NCBI RefSeq assembly: GCF_020171315.1
Contig: NZ_JAIUZP010000005.1
Span: 1 to 64,000 of the forward strand
Reading direction: 5' to 3'
DNA length: 64,000 bases
Origin: Pseudooceanicola nanhaiensis
GTDB lineage: Bacteria; Pseudomonadota; Alphaproteobacteria; Rhodobacterales; Rhodobacteraceae
The position numbers were made by a program, and so were the translations under genes. The number at the start of each line of letters is the position of its first letter. Positions within the stretch are counted from its first letter, which is position 1. Positions 25,904-36,091 of the stretch are shown here, piece by piece. The notes below the pieces were generated by a model that had not been told where the DNA came from, did no database searches, and saw only the letters and a program-made list of their open reading frames with translations.

Positions 25904-26912
25904 GCGCGACACCGAAATCACCACCTTCCTCGCACAGGCGGGCTGGGGCGAGGCGACCCGCAGCCACCTCGCGGGCGATGCCTCCTTCCGCCGTTACGAG
26001 CGGCTCCATGCCCCGGACGGCACGCCCGCCGTGCTGATGGATGCCGATACCTCCAAGGGCGAGGACGTGCGCCCCTTCGTGCGGATGGCCGACTGGCTCG
26101 CGGGCCTCGGCCTCTCTGCGCCGCGGATCATGGCGGCCGAGGAAGCGGCGGGGCTGCTGCTGCTCGAAGACCTCGGCGATGATCTCTTTGCCCGCGTCAT
26201 CCCGGGCAAGCCCGAGCTTGAGACCCAGCTTTACGCCGGGGCGATCGACGTCCTGTCGGAGCTTCAGGACGCCACGCCCCCCGAGGGGCTGAAACCCTAT
26301 GACGCGCAGGTGATGACCGATCTCGCCGCGCTTGCCTTCGACTGGTATCTGGCGGGCGTGTCCGGCCCCGATCCCGTGGCCCGGGCCGAGGCGATGAAGC
26401 CGCTAGGGCAGGCGCTCGCCGCGCTCACCGCCAAGCCGGTGGTGATCCTGCGCGACTACCACGCCGAGAACCTGCTCTGGCTGCCCGACCGCGACGGCAC
26501 CGCCCGTGTCGGTCTGCTTGATTTCCAGGACGCCATGCTGGGCCATCCGGCCTATGACCTCGTCTCGCTGCTGCAGGACGCGCGCCGCGATGTGCCCCTG
26601 GAGCTGGAAGAGACGATGATCACCCGCTTCTGCGCCGCCCGCGGGCTGGACCGGGCGGGCTTCCTGCCCGCCTATGCGCTGATCGGCCTGCAACGGAACC
26701 TGCGGATCGTCGGCGTCTTCGCGCGGCTCTGCCTACGCGACGGCAAGGCCCATTACGTGGACCTGATCCCCCGGGTCTGGGCCCACCTGCAACGCGACCT
26801 CGCCGCCGTGAACCTGCCCGGGCTGACGCAGGCCCTCGCGGCGCTGCCCGCCCCCGACGCGGACGTATTGAAGAAACTGAAGGACCAATGCGCGACACTC
26901 CGGACGCCGTGA
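25893..26912 (+). CDS. amgK: N-acetylmuramate/N-acetylglucosamine anomeric kinase AmgK
   Basis: A 339-residue aminoglycoside-phosphotransferase-fold kinase. GDASFRRYERL forms the nucleotide-binding strand, LLLEDLGDDL the hinge, RDYHAENLLW the catalytic loop and LLDFQDAMLGHPAYDL the metal-binding segment. With MurU it recycles cell-wall N-acetylmuramate straight to UDP-MurNAc, bypassing MurA and so fosfomycin. The start is the GTG at 25893 inside tsaE. The downstream murU start lies 25 bases inside this gene. Confidence 0.92.
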   Translation: MTSERDTEITTFLAQAGWGEATRSHLAGDASFRRYERLHAPDGTPAVLMDADTSKGEDVRPFVRMADWLAGLGLSAPRIMAAEEAAGLLLLEDLGDDLFARVIPGKPELETQLYAGAIDVLSELQDATPPEGLKPYDAQVMTDLAALAFDWYLAGVSGPDPVARAEAMKPLGQALAALTAKPVVILRDYHAENLLWLPDRDGTARVGLLDFQDAMLGHPAYDLVSLLQDARRDVPLELEETMITRFCAARGLDRAGFLPAYALIGLQRNLRIVGVFARLCLRDGKAHYVDLIPRVWAHLQRDLAAVNLPGLTQALAALPAPDADVLKKLKDQCATLRTP

Positions 26913-27577
26913 TGATGTTTGCCGCGGGCTTCGGCACGCGGATGAAGGCGCTGACCGCCGACCGGCCCAAGCCGCTGGTCGAGGTGGGCGGCCGCCCCCT
27001 GATCGACCATGCCCTGACGCTTGTCCGCGAGGCCGGGATCGGCACCGTGGTGGCCAACACCCATTACCGGGCCGATCAGATGGCGACCTGGCTGACCCCC
27101 CGCGGCGTGCGCGTCTCGCAGGAGGCACCGGATATCCTCGAAACCGGCGGCGGGCTGCGCCATGCGCTGCCGCTGCTGGGGGAGGGGCCGGTCTTTACAC
27201 TGAACACCGATGCGATCTGGTCCGGGCCGAACCCGCTGGCCCTGCTGCGCGACGCCTGGGACCCGGCGCGGATGGATGCGCTGCTGCTCTGCATCCCGGT
27301 GGAGCGCGCCGTGGGCCACAAGGGCCGAGGCGATTTCCTCACCGATGCCGAGGGGCGGATCACCGCCCGCGGACCGGGGATGACCTACCTCGGCGCGCAA
27401 ATCCTGCGGACCGAAGGGCTGGCGGAGATCGCCGAACCCGCCTTCTCGCTCAACCTCCTCTGGGACCGGATGCAGGCGCAGGGCCGTCTCTTCGCGCTGG
27501 AATATCCCGGCCACTGGTGCGACGTGGGCCAGCCCGAGAGCATCCCGCTGGCCGAGGCCCTGCTGACCGATGTTTGA
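26888..27577 (+). CDS. murU: N-acetylmuramate-1-phosphate uridylyltransferase MurU
   Basis: A 229-residue nucleotidyltransferase of the GlmU-N type. MMFAAGFGTRMKALTADRPK is the nucleotide-binding signature with conserved G, R and K, and ETGGGLRHAL and LNTDAIW carry sugar and metal contacts. It makes UDP-MurNAc from the product of AmgK. Direct overlap with amgK (25 bases) and with addB (8 bases) indicates tight co-expression. Confidence 0.93.
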   Translation: MRDTPDAVMMFAAGFGTRMKALTADRPKPLVEVGGRPLIDHALTLVREAGIGTVVANTHYRADQMATWLTPRGVRVSQEAPDILETGGGLRHALPLLGEGPVFTLNTDAIWSGPNPLALLRDAWDPARMDALLLCIPVERAVGHKGRGDFLTDAEGRITARGPGMTYLGAQILRTEGLAEIAEPAFSLNLLWDRMQAQGRLFALEYPGHWCDVGQPESIPLAEALLTDV

Positions 27578-30497
27578 GCCCTCCGACACGCCCCGCGTCT
27601 TTGCCCTGCCGAACGGGGCCGATTTTCCCCGCGCCCTTGTCGAGGGGCTGCGCCAGATGGTGGACCCCGGCGATCCGCTGGCCTTGCCTCGGGTGAAGCT
27701 GATCGTGAACACCCGCCGCATGCAGCGCCGGATCCGCGAGATCTTCGACGAGGGCCCCGCCAGCCTGCTGCCCAGTGTTGAGCTGATCACCGATCTTGGC
27801 GCGGCGGCGGCACTGGCCGAGATTCCCGCCCCCGTGCCGCCCCTGCGCCGTCGCCTCGAGCTGGTGCAGCTGATCCAGGCGCTGCTGGATGCCCAGCCGG
27901 ACCTCGCCCCGCGGGCCGCGCTCTATGACCTCGCCGACAGCCTCGCCGGGCTGATGGACGAGATGCACGGCGAAGGCGTCAGCCCCGAGGATATCGCCGC
28001 GCTCGACGTGTCGGACCTCTCGGGTCACTGGGCCCGGGCGCAGCAATTCCTGACCATCGCGCAGGCCTTTGCCGACAAGGCCGACAGCGCCCCCGATGGC
28101 GAGACACGCCAGCGTATGGTGGCCGAACGGCTGGTGGCCGAATGGCAGGCGAACCCGCCTCAGGTACCGATCATCCTCGCCGGCTCCACCGGGTCGCGCG
28201 GCACGACGCATATGCTGATGGAGGCGGTGGCCCGCCTGCCGCAGGGCGCCGTCGTCCTGCCCGGCTTCGACTTCGACATGGGGCAGGACACCTGGGATCA
28301 CCTCGATGACGCGCTGACCGCCGAGGACCATCCGCAGTACCGGTTCCACAAGCTGATGCTCTCGCTCGACCTCAAGGCCGGTCACATCCGTCCCTGGCCC
28401 GGCGCGGCGGTGAACCCGGCCCGCAACCGCGCACTCTCGCTCGCGCTCAGGCCCGCGCCGGTGACGGATCAGTGGCTGGAAGAGGGCCCGAGGCTGGCCG
28501 ATCTCGATACCGCCTTTGCCGATGTGACGCTGGTCGAGGCACCCTCGGCCCGGGCCGAGGCGCTCGCCATCGCCATGCGGCTGCGGCAGGCCGCCGAGGA
28601 GGGCCAGACCGCCGCGCTGATTACCCCCGACCGGATGCTGACGCGGCAGGTGACGGCGGCGCTCGACCGCTGGGATATCCTGCCGGACGACAGCGCGGGG
28701 ATGCCGCTGCAACTCTCGCCGCCGGGGCGCTTCCTGCGCCATGTGGCCGCGCTCTTCCAGGCGCCGCTGACGGCCGAGGCGCTGCTGACCCTGCTGAAAC
28801 ATCCGCTGACGCACAGTGGCACCGACCGGGGCCTGCATATCCTGCTGACCCGCGAGCTGGAGCTGCACCTGCGCCGCCACGGGCCGCCCTTCCCGGATGC
28901 TGCATCGCTCACCGCCTTCGCGGAGAGCCGCGAGGAGGATATCGCGAAGGACTGGGGCACGTGGCTGGCGGGTTGCTTTGCCGCGCAGGAACTGTCGGGC
29001 GACATGCCGCTGGCCGAGCGTGCCGCGCGCCACCGGGTGCTGGCCCAGAAGATCGCGCAGGGCTGCCGCGGCGACGGATCCGGCGGGCTCTGGGACAAGG
29101 CCGCGGGCCGCGAGGCGCTGCGCCTGACGGAGAGCCTGATCGAGGAGGGCGTTCACGGCGGGGCGATGAACCCGCTCGACTACGGCAACCTCTTCAACTC
29201 CGTCCTCGGCACCGGCGAGGTCCGCGACCGGGACGAGGGCCATCCGAACATCCTGATCTGGGGCACGCTGGAGGCGCGGGTGCAGGGCGCCGACCTCGTG
29301 ATCCTCGCAGGGCTCAACGAGGGCTCCTGGCCCGAGGCGCCCAAGCCCGATCCGTGGCTCAACCGCCAGATGCGCCACGACGCGGGGCTGCTGCTGCCGG
29401 AACGGCGCATTGGCCTTGCCGCCCATGACTTCCAGCAGGCCGTCGCTGCGCGGGAGGTCTGGATCACCCGGGCAATCCGCTCGCAGGACGCGGAAACCGT
29501 GCCCTCCCGCTGGGTCAGCCGGTTGACCAACCTGCTGGCCGGGCTGGAAAGCGGCGCACCCGTTCTGAAGGACATGAAGGCGCGCGGCGCGCTCTGGCTG
29601 GCGCGCGCCAAGGCGCTGGAGGCGGTCACGCCCGTTGCCCCCGCGCCCCGTCCCGCGCCGATGCCGCCTGCGGCCGCCCGTCCGCGCCGCCTCTCGGTGA
29701 CCGAGATCAAGCGCCTGATCCGCGACCCGTACGCGATCTACGCCAAGCATGTGCTGAAGCTCCGCGCCCTCGATCCGCTGATGAAGATGCCCGACGCCCT
29801 GCTGCGCGGCATCGTCGTGCACGGCGCGCTGGAGACCTTCATCAAGGACAGCCTGACGGATCCGTCGCAGCTAACCGCCGCGCGGCTGATGGACATCCTC
29901 GATGAACAGCTCGAAGAGAACGTGCCCTGGGCCGAGGCACGGCTGCTCTGGCGCGCCCGGCTGGAGCGTGTGGCGGCCGATTTCGTCGCCGACGAACAGC
30001 GCCGCCAGCAACAGGCCCGCCCCGCCGCCTTCGAGGTGAAGGGCCGCGCCGAGATCGCGGAGATCGATTTCACCCTCTCCGGCACCGCCGACCGGATCGA
30101 CATCGACGACCGCGGGCTGGGGCATATCTACGACTACAAGACTGGCGCGCCGCCCTCGAAGGAGGCCCAGACCTACTTCGACAAGCAGCTGCTGCTGGAG
30201 GCCGCCATGCTGGATCGCGGCGCCTTCGAGAACCTGACCCCGCGACAGGTGGAGCGTGCGGCCTTCATCGGGCTCGGCTCCAAGGCGGGCGAACTGGCCG
30301 CGCCGCTGGAGGAAGAAACACCCGAGAAGGTCTGGGAGGAATTCGTCACCCTGATCACCGCCTATGCGCAGCCCGATCAGCATTACACCTCGCGCCGGGC
30401 GATGTTCCGGGCCGAGGACGTGGGCGATTACGACCAGCTGGCCCGCTTCGGCGAATGGGACGCCACCAGCGACCCCAAGAAGGAGGTGCTGGAATGA
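27570..30497 (+). CDS. addB: Double-strand break repair protein AddB (alphaproteobacterial type)
   Basis: A 975-residue subunit of the AddAB helicase-nuclease, which resects broken ends until it meets Chi and then loads RecA. The N-terminal two thirds are helicase-like but without a strict P-loop, as usual for alphaproteobacterial AddB. The C-terminus is a PD-(D/E)XK nuclease: RRLSVTEIKRLIRDPYAIYA, LRGIVVHGALE, then GTADRID and YDYKTG (D and K of the active site). It overlaps murU upstream and addA downstream (4 bases). Confidence 0.95.
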   Translation: MFEPSDTPRVFALPNGADFPRALVEGLRQMVDPGDPLALPRVKLIVNTRRMQRRIREIFDEGPASLLPSVELITDLGAAAALAEIPAPVPPLRRRLELVQLIQALLDAQPDLAPRAALYDLADSLAGLMDEMHGEGVSPEDIAALDVSDLSGHWARAQQFLTIAQAFADKADSAPDGETRQRMVAERLVAEWQANPPQVPIILAGSTGSRGTTHMLMEAVARLPQGAVVLPGFDFDMGQDTWDHLDDALTAEDHPQYRFHKLMLSLDLKAGHIRPWPGAAVNPARNRALSLALRPAPVTDQWLEEGPRLADLDTAFADVTLVEAPSARAEALAIAMRLRQAAEEGQTAALITPDRMLTRQVTAALDRWDILPDDSAGMPLQLSPPGRFLRHVAALFQAPLTAEALLTLLKHPLTHSGTDRGLHILLTRELELHLRRHGPPFPDAASLTAFAESREEDIAKDWGTWLAGCFAAQELSGDMPLAERAARHRVLAQKIAQGCRGDGSGGLWDKAAGREALRLTESLIEEGVHGGAMNPLDYGNLFNSVLGTGEVRDRDEGHPNILIWGTLEARVQGADLVILAGLNEGSWPEAPKPDPWLNRQMRHDAGLLLPERRIGLAAHDFQQAVAAREVWITRAIRSQDAETVPSRWVSRLTNLLAGLESGAPVLKDMKARGALWLARAKALEAVTPVAPAPRPAPMPPAAARPRRLSVTEIKRLIRDPYAIYAKHVLKLRALDPLMKMPDALLRGIVVHGALETFIKDSLTDPSQLTAARLMDILDEQLEENVPWAEARLLWRARLERVAADFVADEQRRQQQARPAAFEVKGRAEIAEIDFTLSGTADRIDIDDRGLGHIYDYKTGAPPSKEAQTYFDKQLLLEAAMLDRGAFENLTPRQVERAAFIGLGSKAGELAAPLEEETPEKVWEEFVTLITAYAQPDQHYTSRRAMFRAEDVGDYDQLARFGEWDATSDPKKEVLE

Positions 30498-33400
30498 AGC
30501 GCGACGCCGCCAGCGAACGGCAGGTACAGGCCGCCGCCCCGCACCGCTCCACATGGCTCTCTGCCAACGCCGGATCCGGCAAGACCCGGGTGCTGACAGA
30601 CCGGGTGGCGCGCCTGCTGCTGGACGGGGTGCGCCCGCAGCACATCCTCTGCCTGACCTACACCAAGGCCGCCGCCAGCGAGATGCAGAACCGCCTGTTC
30701 CGCCGCCTTGGCGAATGGGCCATGCTGCCCGACGACAGGCTGCGCGGACAGCTCGCCTCGCTGGGCCACGAGGGCGCGGTGGAGGACGAGGTGCTGCGCA
30801 CCGCGCGGCGTCTCTTCGCTGGCGCGATCGAGACCCCGGGCGGGCTGAAAATCCAGACCATCCACTCCTTCTGCGCGGGCGTGCTGCGCCGTTTCCCGCT
30901 GGAGGCCGGCGTCTCGCCCCAGTTCACCGAGATGGAGGACCGCGCCGCCGAGCTGCTGCGCGCCGATATCGTCGAACGCATGGCCGCCGGCCCGCAGGAA
31001 GCGCTGCTGCGCCGGGTCGCGGCGCATTTCTCGGGCCAGACGCTGGACCAGCTGACCGCCGCCGTGGCCGGGCAGGGGCACGCCATGGCCTTCGGCCTCG
31101 ACGAGGCCAAGCTGGCCGAGGTGCTGGACCTGCCGAAAGGATACGATGCCGCACGGTTGCAGGGGGATGTCTTCCTCGGCGGCGAGGCCGACCTGCTGGC
31201 CCGCGTCCGCGAGGTGATCGCAGGCGGCAGCGCCACGGACGTCAAGAACGCCGCCCGGCTCACCGGGCTGAGCATGGACCTCTCGGCCCTGCCGGAGCTG
31301 GAGGGCATCTTCCTCACCGGCGGATCCGCCAAGGAGCCCTTCACCGCCAAGATCGGCAGCTTCCCGACCAAGAAGATGCAGGTCGCCCTCGGCGCTGATC
31401 TGCCCGCGCTCGAAGACCTCATGCGCCGGGTCGAAAGCGCCCGCGACCGCCGCCTTGCCCTCGTCGCGGCCGAGCGGACCCGCGCGCTCTATGCCTTCGC
31501 CGCGGCCTTCCTGCCAGAATACGAGCGCGCCAAGCAGCTGCGCGGCTGGCTCGACTTCGATGACCTGATCCTGCGGACCCGCGATCTGCTGACGGATCCG
31601 GCGGTGGCGGCCTGGGTGCTCTTCCGCCTCGACGGCGGGATCGATCATATCCTCGTGGACGAGGCGCAGGACACCAGCCCGACGCAATGGGACGTGATCC
31701 AGACGCTCGCGCGGGAATTCACATCGGGCGAGGGCGCGCGCGCCGACAAGACCCGCACGATTTTCGTGGTGGGCGACAAGAAGCAGTCGATCTACTCCTT
31801 CCAGGGCGCCGACCCGCGGGAGTTCGACCGGATGCGCGCCGATTTCGCGGAAAGGCTGGCGCGGACGGAAACGCCGCTGCAGCAGCTCGAACTGGCGCAC
31901 AGCTTCCGCTCGTCCCCCGCTGTTCTGACGCTGGTGGATACGGTCTTCGAGGGCCGGGTCGAGGCGGGCTTCACGCCCGAGCAACGCCACATCGCCTTCA
32001 AGTCCGAGATGCCCGGCCGGGTCGACCTCTGGCCGCTGGTGGACAAGGTCGACGACAAGGACGAACGCGACTGGTTCGATCCCGTCGATCAGCTGGGACA
32101 GAACCATCACGACGTGGTGCTGGCCCGCCGCGTGGCCCAGCAGATCAAGCGGATGATCGAGGCCAAGACCCCGATGCCGAGGGAAATTGGCCATACGGGC
32201 ACGTATGAAGGCCGCCCGGTGGAGCCCGGCGATTTCCTGATCCTCGTGCGCCGCCGCGCCACGATCTTCAACGAGATCATCCGCGCCTGCAAGGAAGCGG
32301 GCCTGCCGATCGCGGGCGCCGACCGGCTGAAGGTGGGCGCGGAACTGGCCGTGCGCGACCTTGCGGCGCTGCTCAACTTCCTCGCCGCGCCGGAGGATGA
32401 CCTCTCGCTCGCCACCGCGCTGAAATCGCCGCTCTTCGGCTGGGACGAACAGGCGCTCTTCGACCTCGCCCACAAGCGGACGCACCGCCACCTCTGGCCC
32501 GCCCTGCGGGAGCGCGCGGCGGAGTATCCCGCCACCATGGCCATGCTGAACGACCTGCGCGGCCAGACCGATTTCCTGCGGCCCTACGATCTGATCGAAC
32601 GCATCCTCACCCGCCACGACGGACGGCGGAAGCTGCTGGCGCGTCTGGGGGAAGAGGCCGAGGACGGGATCGATGCGCTGCTGGATCAGGCGCTGTCCTA
32701 CGAACGCTCCGCCGTGCCCAGCCTGACGGGCTTCCTCGTCTGGATGGAAACCGACGAGCTGGAGATCAAGCGCCAGCTCGACAGCGCAGGCAACCGGATC
32801 CGCGTGATGACGGTGCATGGCTCCAAGGGGCTGGAGGCGCCGATCGTGATCCTGCCCGACACCGGCGTGCGCCGTGACAAGGGGCCAGGGCTGATGATGC
32901 GGCAGGGCGAGCAGCGGCTCTGGTCCCTGCCCGCGGCCGAGATGCCCGCCCCAATGCGCGCCATGCGCGAGGCCGTGCTGGAGGCCGAGCGGCAGGAGCA
33001 GGACCGCCTGCTCTACGTCGCGCTGACCCGGGCCGAGGTCTGGCTGATCGCCGCCGCCGCGGGTGATCTGGGCAAGTCCGGCGACACCTGGTACGACCGG
33101 ATCGGCGCAGGGCTTCAGGCGCTCGACGCGCAGCCGCTGGAGGCCCCCGGTGGGGCTGGCCTGCGGCTGGAGCGGGGTGACTGGGCCTCGCTCGTGGCCG
33201 GTGAGCGCGAGGTCCGCACAGTCGAAACCCTCGACCTGCCCGCGCATTTCACGACGCCCGCCGCCGCACCTGTCCGGCCTTTGGGCACGATCAGTCCTTC
33301 GGAGCTTGGCGGCGCCAAGGCGCTCCCCGGCGAGGCGGGCCTCGACGAGGAGGCCGCGAAACGTCGCGGCCGTCAAGTCCACCTGCTGCTGGAACATCTC

Positions 33401-33898
33401 GCCGGCACCGAGGAAGCGACCTGGACCGACGCCACCGCCCGCCTGCTGGCCTCCGGCCCCGACGCCGCGGGCGAGGCGGAACGTGTGCTGCTTCTGGGCG
33501 AGGCACAACGCGTCCTGACCGCCCCGGCGCTGCAACCGCTCTTCGCGAAGGAGGCCCTCGTCGAGGTCCCGATCACCGCCCATCTGTCCGAGATCGACGC
33601 CCGCATCCACGGCATCATCGACCGGCTGATTGTGACCGACGGCCATGTCCTTGCCGTGGATTTCAAGACCAACGCCTCGGTCCCCGACAGCGTGGCACAG
33701 GTTCCCGACGGGCTGCTGCGCCAGATGGGCGCCTATGCGGCGGCCCTTGCGCAGGTCTTCCCGGGGCGCGAGATCGACACCGCGCTGCTCTGGACCCGCA
33801 ACGCCACCCTCATGCGTCTGCCGCAAGATCTTGTGGCCCGTGCACTTGTGCACGCAGGCCCTGCCTTGACGGCAGAGAGGGGCGACCTTACGTTCTGA
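30494..33898 (+). CDS. addA: Double-strand break repair helicase AddA (alphaproteobacterial type)
   Basis: A 1,134-residue UvrD-like helicase with a C-terminal nuclease. Walker A ANAGSGKT (24-31), [11 protein letters not shown] (Walker B), [15 protein letters not shown] (motif III), [12 protein letters not shown] (motif V) and [11 protein letters not shown] (motif VI) are intact, as is the nuclease end HGIIDRL and VDFKTN. It pairs with the preceding AddB. The start ATG at 30494 overlaps the addB stop. Trx follows after 37 bases. Confidence 0.97.
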   Translation: MKRDAASERQVQAAAPHRSTWLSANAGSGKTRVLTDRVARLLLDGVRPQHILCLTYTKAAASEMQNRLFRRLGEWAMLPDDRLRGQLASLGHEGAVEDEVLRTARRLFAGAIETPGGLKIQTIHSFCAGVLRRFPLEAGVSPQFTEMEDRAAELLRADIVERMAAGPQEALLRRVAAHFSGQTLDQLTAAVAGQGHAMAFGLDEAKLAEVLDLPKGYDAARLQGDVFLGGEADLLARVREVIAGGSATDVKNAARLTGLSMDLSALPELEGIFLTGGSAKEPFTAKIGSFPTKKMQVALGADLPALEDLMRRVESARDRRLALVAAERTRALYAFAAAFLPEYERAKQLRGWLDFDDLILRTRDLLTDPAVAAWVLFRLDGGIDHILVDEAQDTSPTQWDVIQTLAREFTSGEGARADKTRTIFVVGDKKQSIYSFQGADPREFDRMRADFAERLARTETPLQQLELAHSFRSSPAVLTLVDTVFEGRVEAGFTPEQRHIAFKSEMPGRVDLWPLVDKVDDKDERDWFDPVDQLGQNHHDVVLARRVAQQIKRMIEAKTPMPREIGHTGTYEGRPVEPGDFLILVRRRATIFNEIIRACKEAGLPIAGADRLKVGAELAVRDLAALLNFLAAPEDDLSLATALKSPLFGWDEQALFDLAHKRTHRHLWPALRERAAEYPATMAMLNDLRGQTDFLRPYDLIERILTRHDGRRKLLARLGEEAEDGIDALLDQALSYERSAVPSLTGFLVWMETDELEIKRQLDSAGNRIRVMTVHGSKGLEAPIVILPDTGVRRDKGPGLMMRQGEQRLWSLPAAEMPAPMRAMREAVLEAERQEQDRLLYVALTRAEVWLIAAAAGDLGKSGDTWYDRIGAGLQALDAQPLEAPGGAGLRLERGDWASLVAGEREVRTVETLDLPAHFTTPAAAPVRPLGTISPSELGGAKALPGEAGLDEEAAKRRGRQVHLLLEHLAGTEEATWTDATARLLASGPDAAGEAERVLLLGEAQRVLTAPALQPLFAKEALVEVPITAHLSEIDARIHGIIDRLIVTDGHVLAVDFKTNASVPDSVAQVPDGLLRQMGAYAAALAQVFPGREIDTALLWTRNATLMRLPQDLVARALVHAGPALTAERGDLTF

Positions 33899-33935
33899 GC
33901 CAAGTTTTAAACTTCCTGTAACCCGGAGAAGATCA

Positions 33936-34256
33936 ATGGCAACCGTTGCCGTGACGGACGATACGTTCGAAGCCGAAGTGAAGAATTCCGACGTGCCCGT
34001 GGTCGTGGACTTCTGGGCCGAATGGTGCGGCCCCTGCAAGCAGATCGGCCCGGCTCTCGAAGAGCTGTCCGAGGAATTCGGCGACAAGATCAAGATCGCC
34101 AAGGTCGACGTCGACCAGAACCCGAATTCGCCCATGGCGCTCGGCGTGCGCGGCATCCCCGCGCTCTTCATCTTCAAGAACGGCGAAGTGGTCTCGAACC
34201 GCGCCGGCGCCGCCCCCAAGGCCGCGCTGCAAAGCTGGATCGAAGACTCGATCTAA
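33936..34256 (+). CDS. trxA: Thioredoxin
   Basis: A 106-residue thioredoxin with the active site WCGPC (C31 and C34), the buried aspartate in VVVDFWAEW and the cis-proline in RGIPALFIF. It reduces cytosolic disulfides and donates electrons to reductases. The GGAG ribosome binding site and a strong terminator 24 bases after the stop fit a highly expressed gene that can be transcribed separately from addA. Confidence 0.97.
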   Translation: MATVAVTDDTFEAEVKNSDVPVVVDFWAEWCGPCKQIGPALEELSEEFGDKIKIAKVDVDQNPNSPMALGVRGIPALFIFKNGEVVSNRAGAAPKAALQSWIEDSI

Positions 34257-34280
34257 GGCTTCGCCCTGAGATACCTACGG

Positions 34281-34307
34281 AAAGGCGCCCCCACCCGGGC
34301 GCCTTTT
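34281..34307 (+). terminator. Rho-independent terminator of trxA
   Basis: AAAGGCGCCC pairs with GGGCGCCTTTT around a short loop (CCACCC), with the T-run completing the signal. Confidence 0.88.
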
Positions 34308-34394
34308 CTGCTTTCAGCTTTCCGAAAATACTCCAGTGGAATTGGCCCCGGCGCGATCCCGTTCAGGACAAACCGATCCCGGAGAGGGCAGGGC

Positions 34395-35309
34395 TCACAA
34401 TAGCAAGCCGCAGCGCGTGAGGGCGTCACGGATCCGTGCCTCGGCATCCTCATGCCCCGCGTTCACCGACATGCGCTGCCAGTACCACCAGAGGTATCCG
34501 GCAAAATCCGGCGCGTGCTCCGCAACCCTGTCGAAGGCGGAAAGGTTACCGGGCGTGGCCGTGAGCATCACATGGTGGAAGTCGATCTGCCCGAAGAGGA
34601 TCGCCGGTTTACGAAAGAACATCGCATCGAAGGCGACCGAGGAATTCATCGTCACCACATAGGCACAGCGGGTGAGGGCCTCCTCCATCCCGCCGATCCC
34701 GACTGTCAGGCGCGGATACAGGGCCGCCAGGGCGTCCAGCGCCGCAAGCTCTTGCGACGTATAGGTTTCTTTCGGGTGCAGACGGGCCTCCACACGCCGC
34801 TTCGGATCGGCGGACAAGGTGGCCTCGATCATCTGGAGCGGGGTGCAGGACTGGAAACTGCGCTGCTCCAACAGGCGGCCCTGAAGCGGGATGTAGACCA
34901 TGTCCTGCTGACGTGCCGCCCCGGGCGCATCGCCAAAGAGACGCCGGGCCCAGCGGCGGTGGAAACCATCGGCCTCGCGGCGAGGGACTTCCCCGGACGG
35001 GAAGGGCGTGCGGGCCACGTGCCAGTCCCAGCGACGGTCCGTCGTCTCGATCGCCCAGAAGGGATAGTGATAGGCGCGACGTACCGTCAGGGCACGGGCG
35101 TGTGTCGGGGCCTCCATGTGGAAGAGCGCCCAGCCGTCGCGCAGCGGCGCCTCCAGCCGTGCGGCGGCCCCGGTCGCGCGGAGGCTGACCGCATAGCCGG
35201 CCTCTTCCAGAACCCCTTGAAGACGCGCGAAAAAGTTATGCTCCCCCGCGGCCACGGAGGGGCGCAGATCGTCGTCGAGGTAGAAGGTGATCTGCCGCGT
35301 CCCGCTCAT
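34395..35309 (-). CDS. Orphan KpsS/LipB-like glycan biosynthesis protein
   Basis: A 304-residue cytosolic protein that I cannot assign to a named gene. The C-terminal half carries the pattern of capsule-polysaccharide Kdo-transferase-like folds: RLHPKET (about 192-198), then [37 protein letters not shown] with the alternating small/hydrophobic spacing of a GT-B nucleotide site, and a histidine-rich DFHHV segment. No other polysaccharide genes are nearby, so the partner pathway is unknown. It lies antisense between trxA and hslV and converges with trxA. Confidence 0.55.
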   Translation of the reverse strand: MSGTRQITFYLDDDLRPSVAAGEHNFFARLQGVLEEAGYAVSLRATGAAARLEAPLRDGWALFHMEAPTHARALTVRRAYHYPFWAIETTDRRWDWHVARTPFPSGEVPRREADGFHRRWARRLFGDAPGAARQQDMVYIPLQGRLLEQRSFQSCTPLQMIEATLSADPKRRVEARLHPKETYTSQELAALDALAALYPRLTVGIGGMEEALTRCAYVVTMNSSVAFDAMFFRKPAILFGQIDFHHVMLTATPGNLSAFDRVAEHAPDFAGYLWWYWQRMSVNAGHEDAEARIRDALTRCGLLL

Positions 35310-35441
35310 GGGGCGACGCTAGCCGCGCAGGGCGCGTGGAACAAGCGCCACGACCCGCCCGCGATGGCCGCTTCCCGCCGCCACCCTTGCAGCGCAGGGT
35401 CAGAGCCCGCATATACCCCCCTGACAGAGACGGAGTTTGAC

Positions 35442-36005
35442 ATGGCAGAGCGCGACAGCGGCTTTCCCAACTGGCACGGCACAACGATCATCGGCGTCCG
35501 CAAGGGCGGCGAAGTGGTGATTGCCGGCGACGGGCAGGTCTCGATGGGCAACACGGTGATGAAGGGGACGGCCCGCAAGGTGCGCCGCCTCTCGCCCGGC
35601 GGATACGACGTGGTGGCGGGCTTTGCCGGCTCCACCGCCGATGCCTTCACCCTGCTGGAACGGCTGGAAGCGAAGCTGGAACAGACCCCCGGCCAGCTGG
35701 CCCGCGCCAGCGTGGAACTGGCCAAGGACTGGCGCACGGACAAGTACCTGCAGAAGCTGGAGGCGATGCTCATCGTCTCGGACGGTAAGGACATCTTCGT
35801 GATCACCGGCGCGGGCGACGTGCTGGAGCCGGAACATGACGTGGCCGCCATCGGCTCGGGCGGGAACTATGCGCTCGCCGCCGCGCGCGGCATGATGGAC
35901 AGCGCACATTCCGCCGAGGACGTGGCCCGCCGCGCCATGGCGATCGCTGCTGACATCTGCGTCTTCACCAATGGAAATCTGACGGTGGAAAAGATCGGCG
36001 GCTAA
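35442..36005 (+). CDS. hslV: ATP-dependent protease subunit HslV
   Basis: A 187-residue proteasome-like peptidase. HGTTIIGV shows the pro-peptide end and the catalytic N-terminal threonine (T14 after processing). The [13 protein letters not shown] and [15 protein letters not shown] segments are family hallmarks. It forms dodecamers capped by HslU hexamers. The start at 35442 gives a normal-length pro-peptide for alphaproteobacteria. Confidence 0.97.
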   Translation: MAERDSGFPNWHGTTIIGVRKGGEVVIAGDGQVSMGNTVMKGTARKVRRLSPGGYDVVAGFAGSTADAFTLLERLEAKLEQTPGQLARASVELAKDWRTDKYLQKLEAMLIVSDGKDIFVITGAGDVLEPEHDVAAIGSGGNYALAAARGMMDSAHSAEDVARRAMAIAADICVFTNGNLTVEKIGG

Positions 36006-36049
36006 GAATTTTCGAAAATTCTTGGCAAAATTCTTCGAAGAATTTTGCC
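36004..36049. repeat. Tandem pair of AT-cored palindromes between hslV and hslU
   Basis: Immediately after the hslV stop, a 20-base palindrome (36004-36023, AAGAATTTTCGAAAATTCTT) abuts a 26-base perfect palindrome (36024-36049, GGCAAAATTCTT then CG then the mirror). Their cores share GAATTTT/AAAATTC with the pair at 17313-17357. Confidence 0.78.
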
Positions 36050-36091
36050 CGCCTGTATCTGCCGACATCCCCAAGTATTGAGGACCCCCTC

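Noticed and set aside
30428-34219. Very long open frame antisense to addA and trxA (and similar long antisense frames opposite mutS, maeB, ahcY and addB).
   Set aside because: GC-rich coding DNA produces stop-poor antisense frames. The sense frames have complete family motifs and ribosome binding sites; the antisense products show arginine, glycine and histidine-rich composition and no domains.
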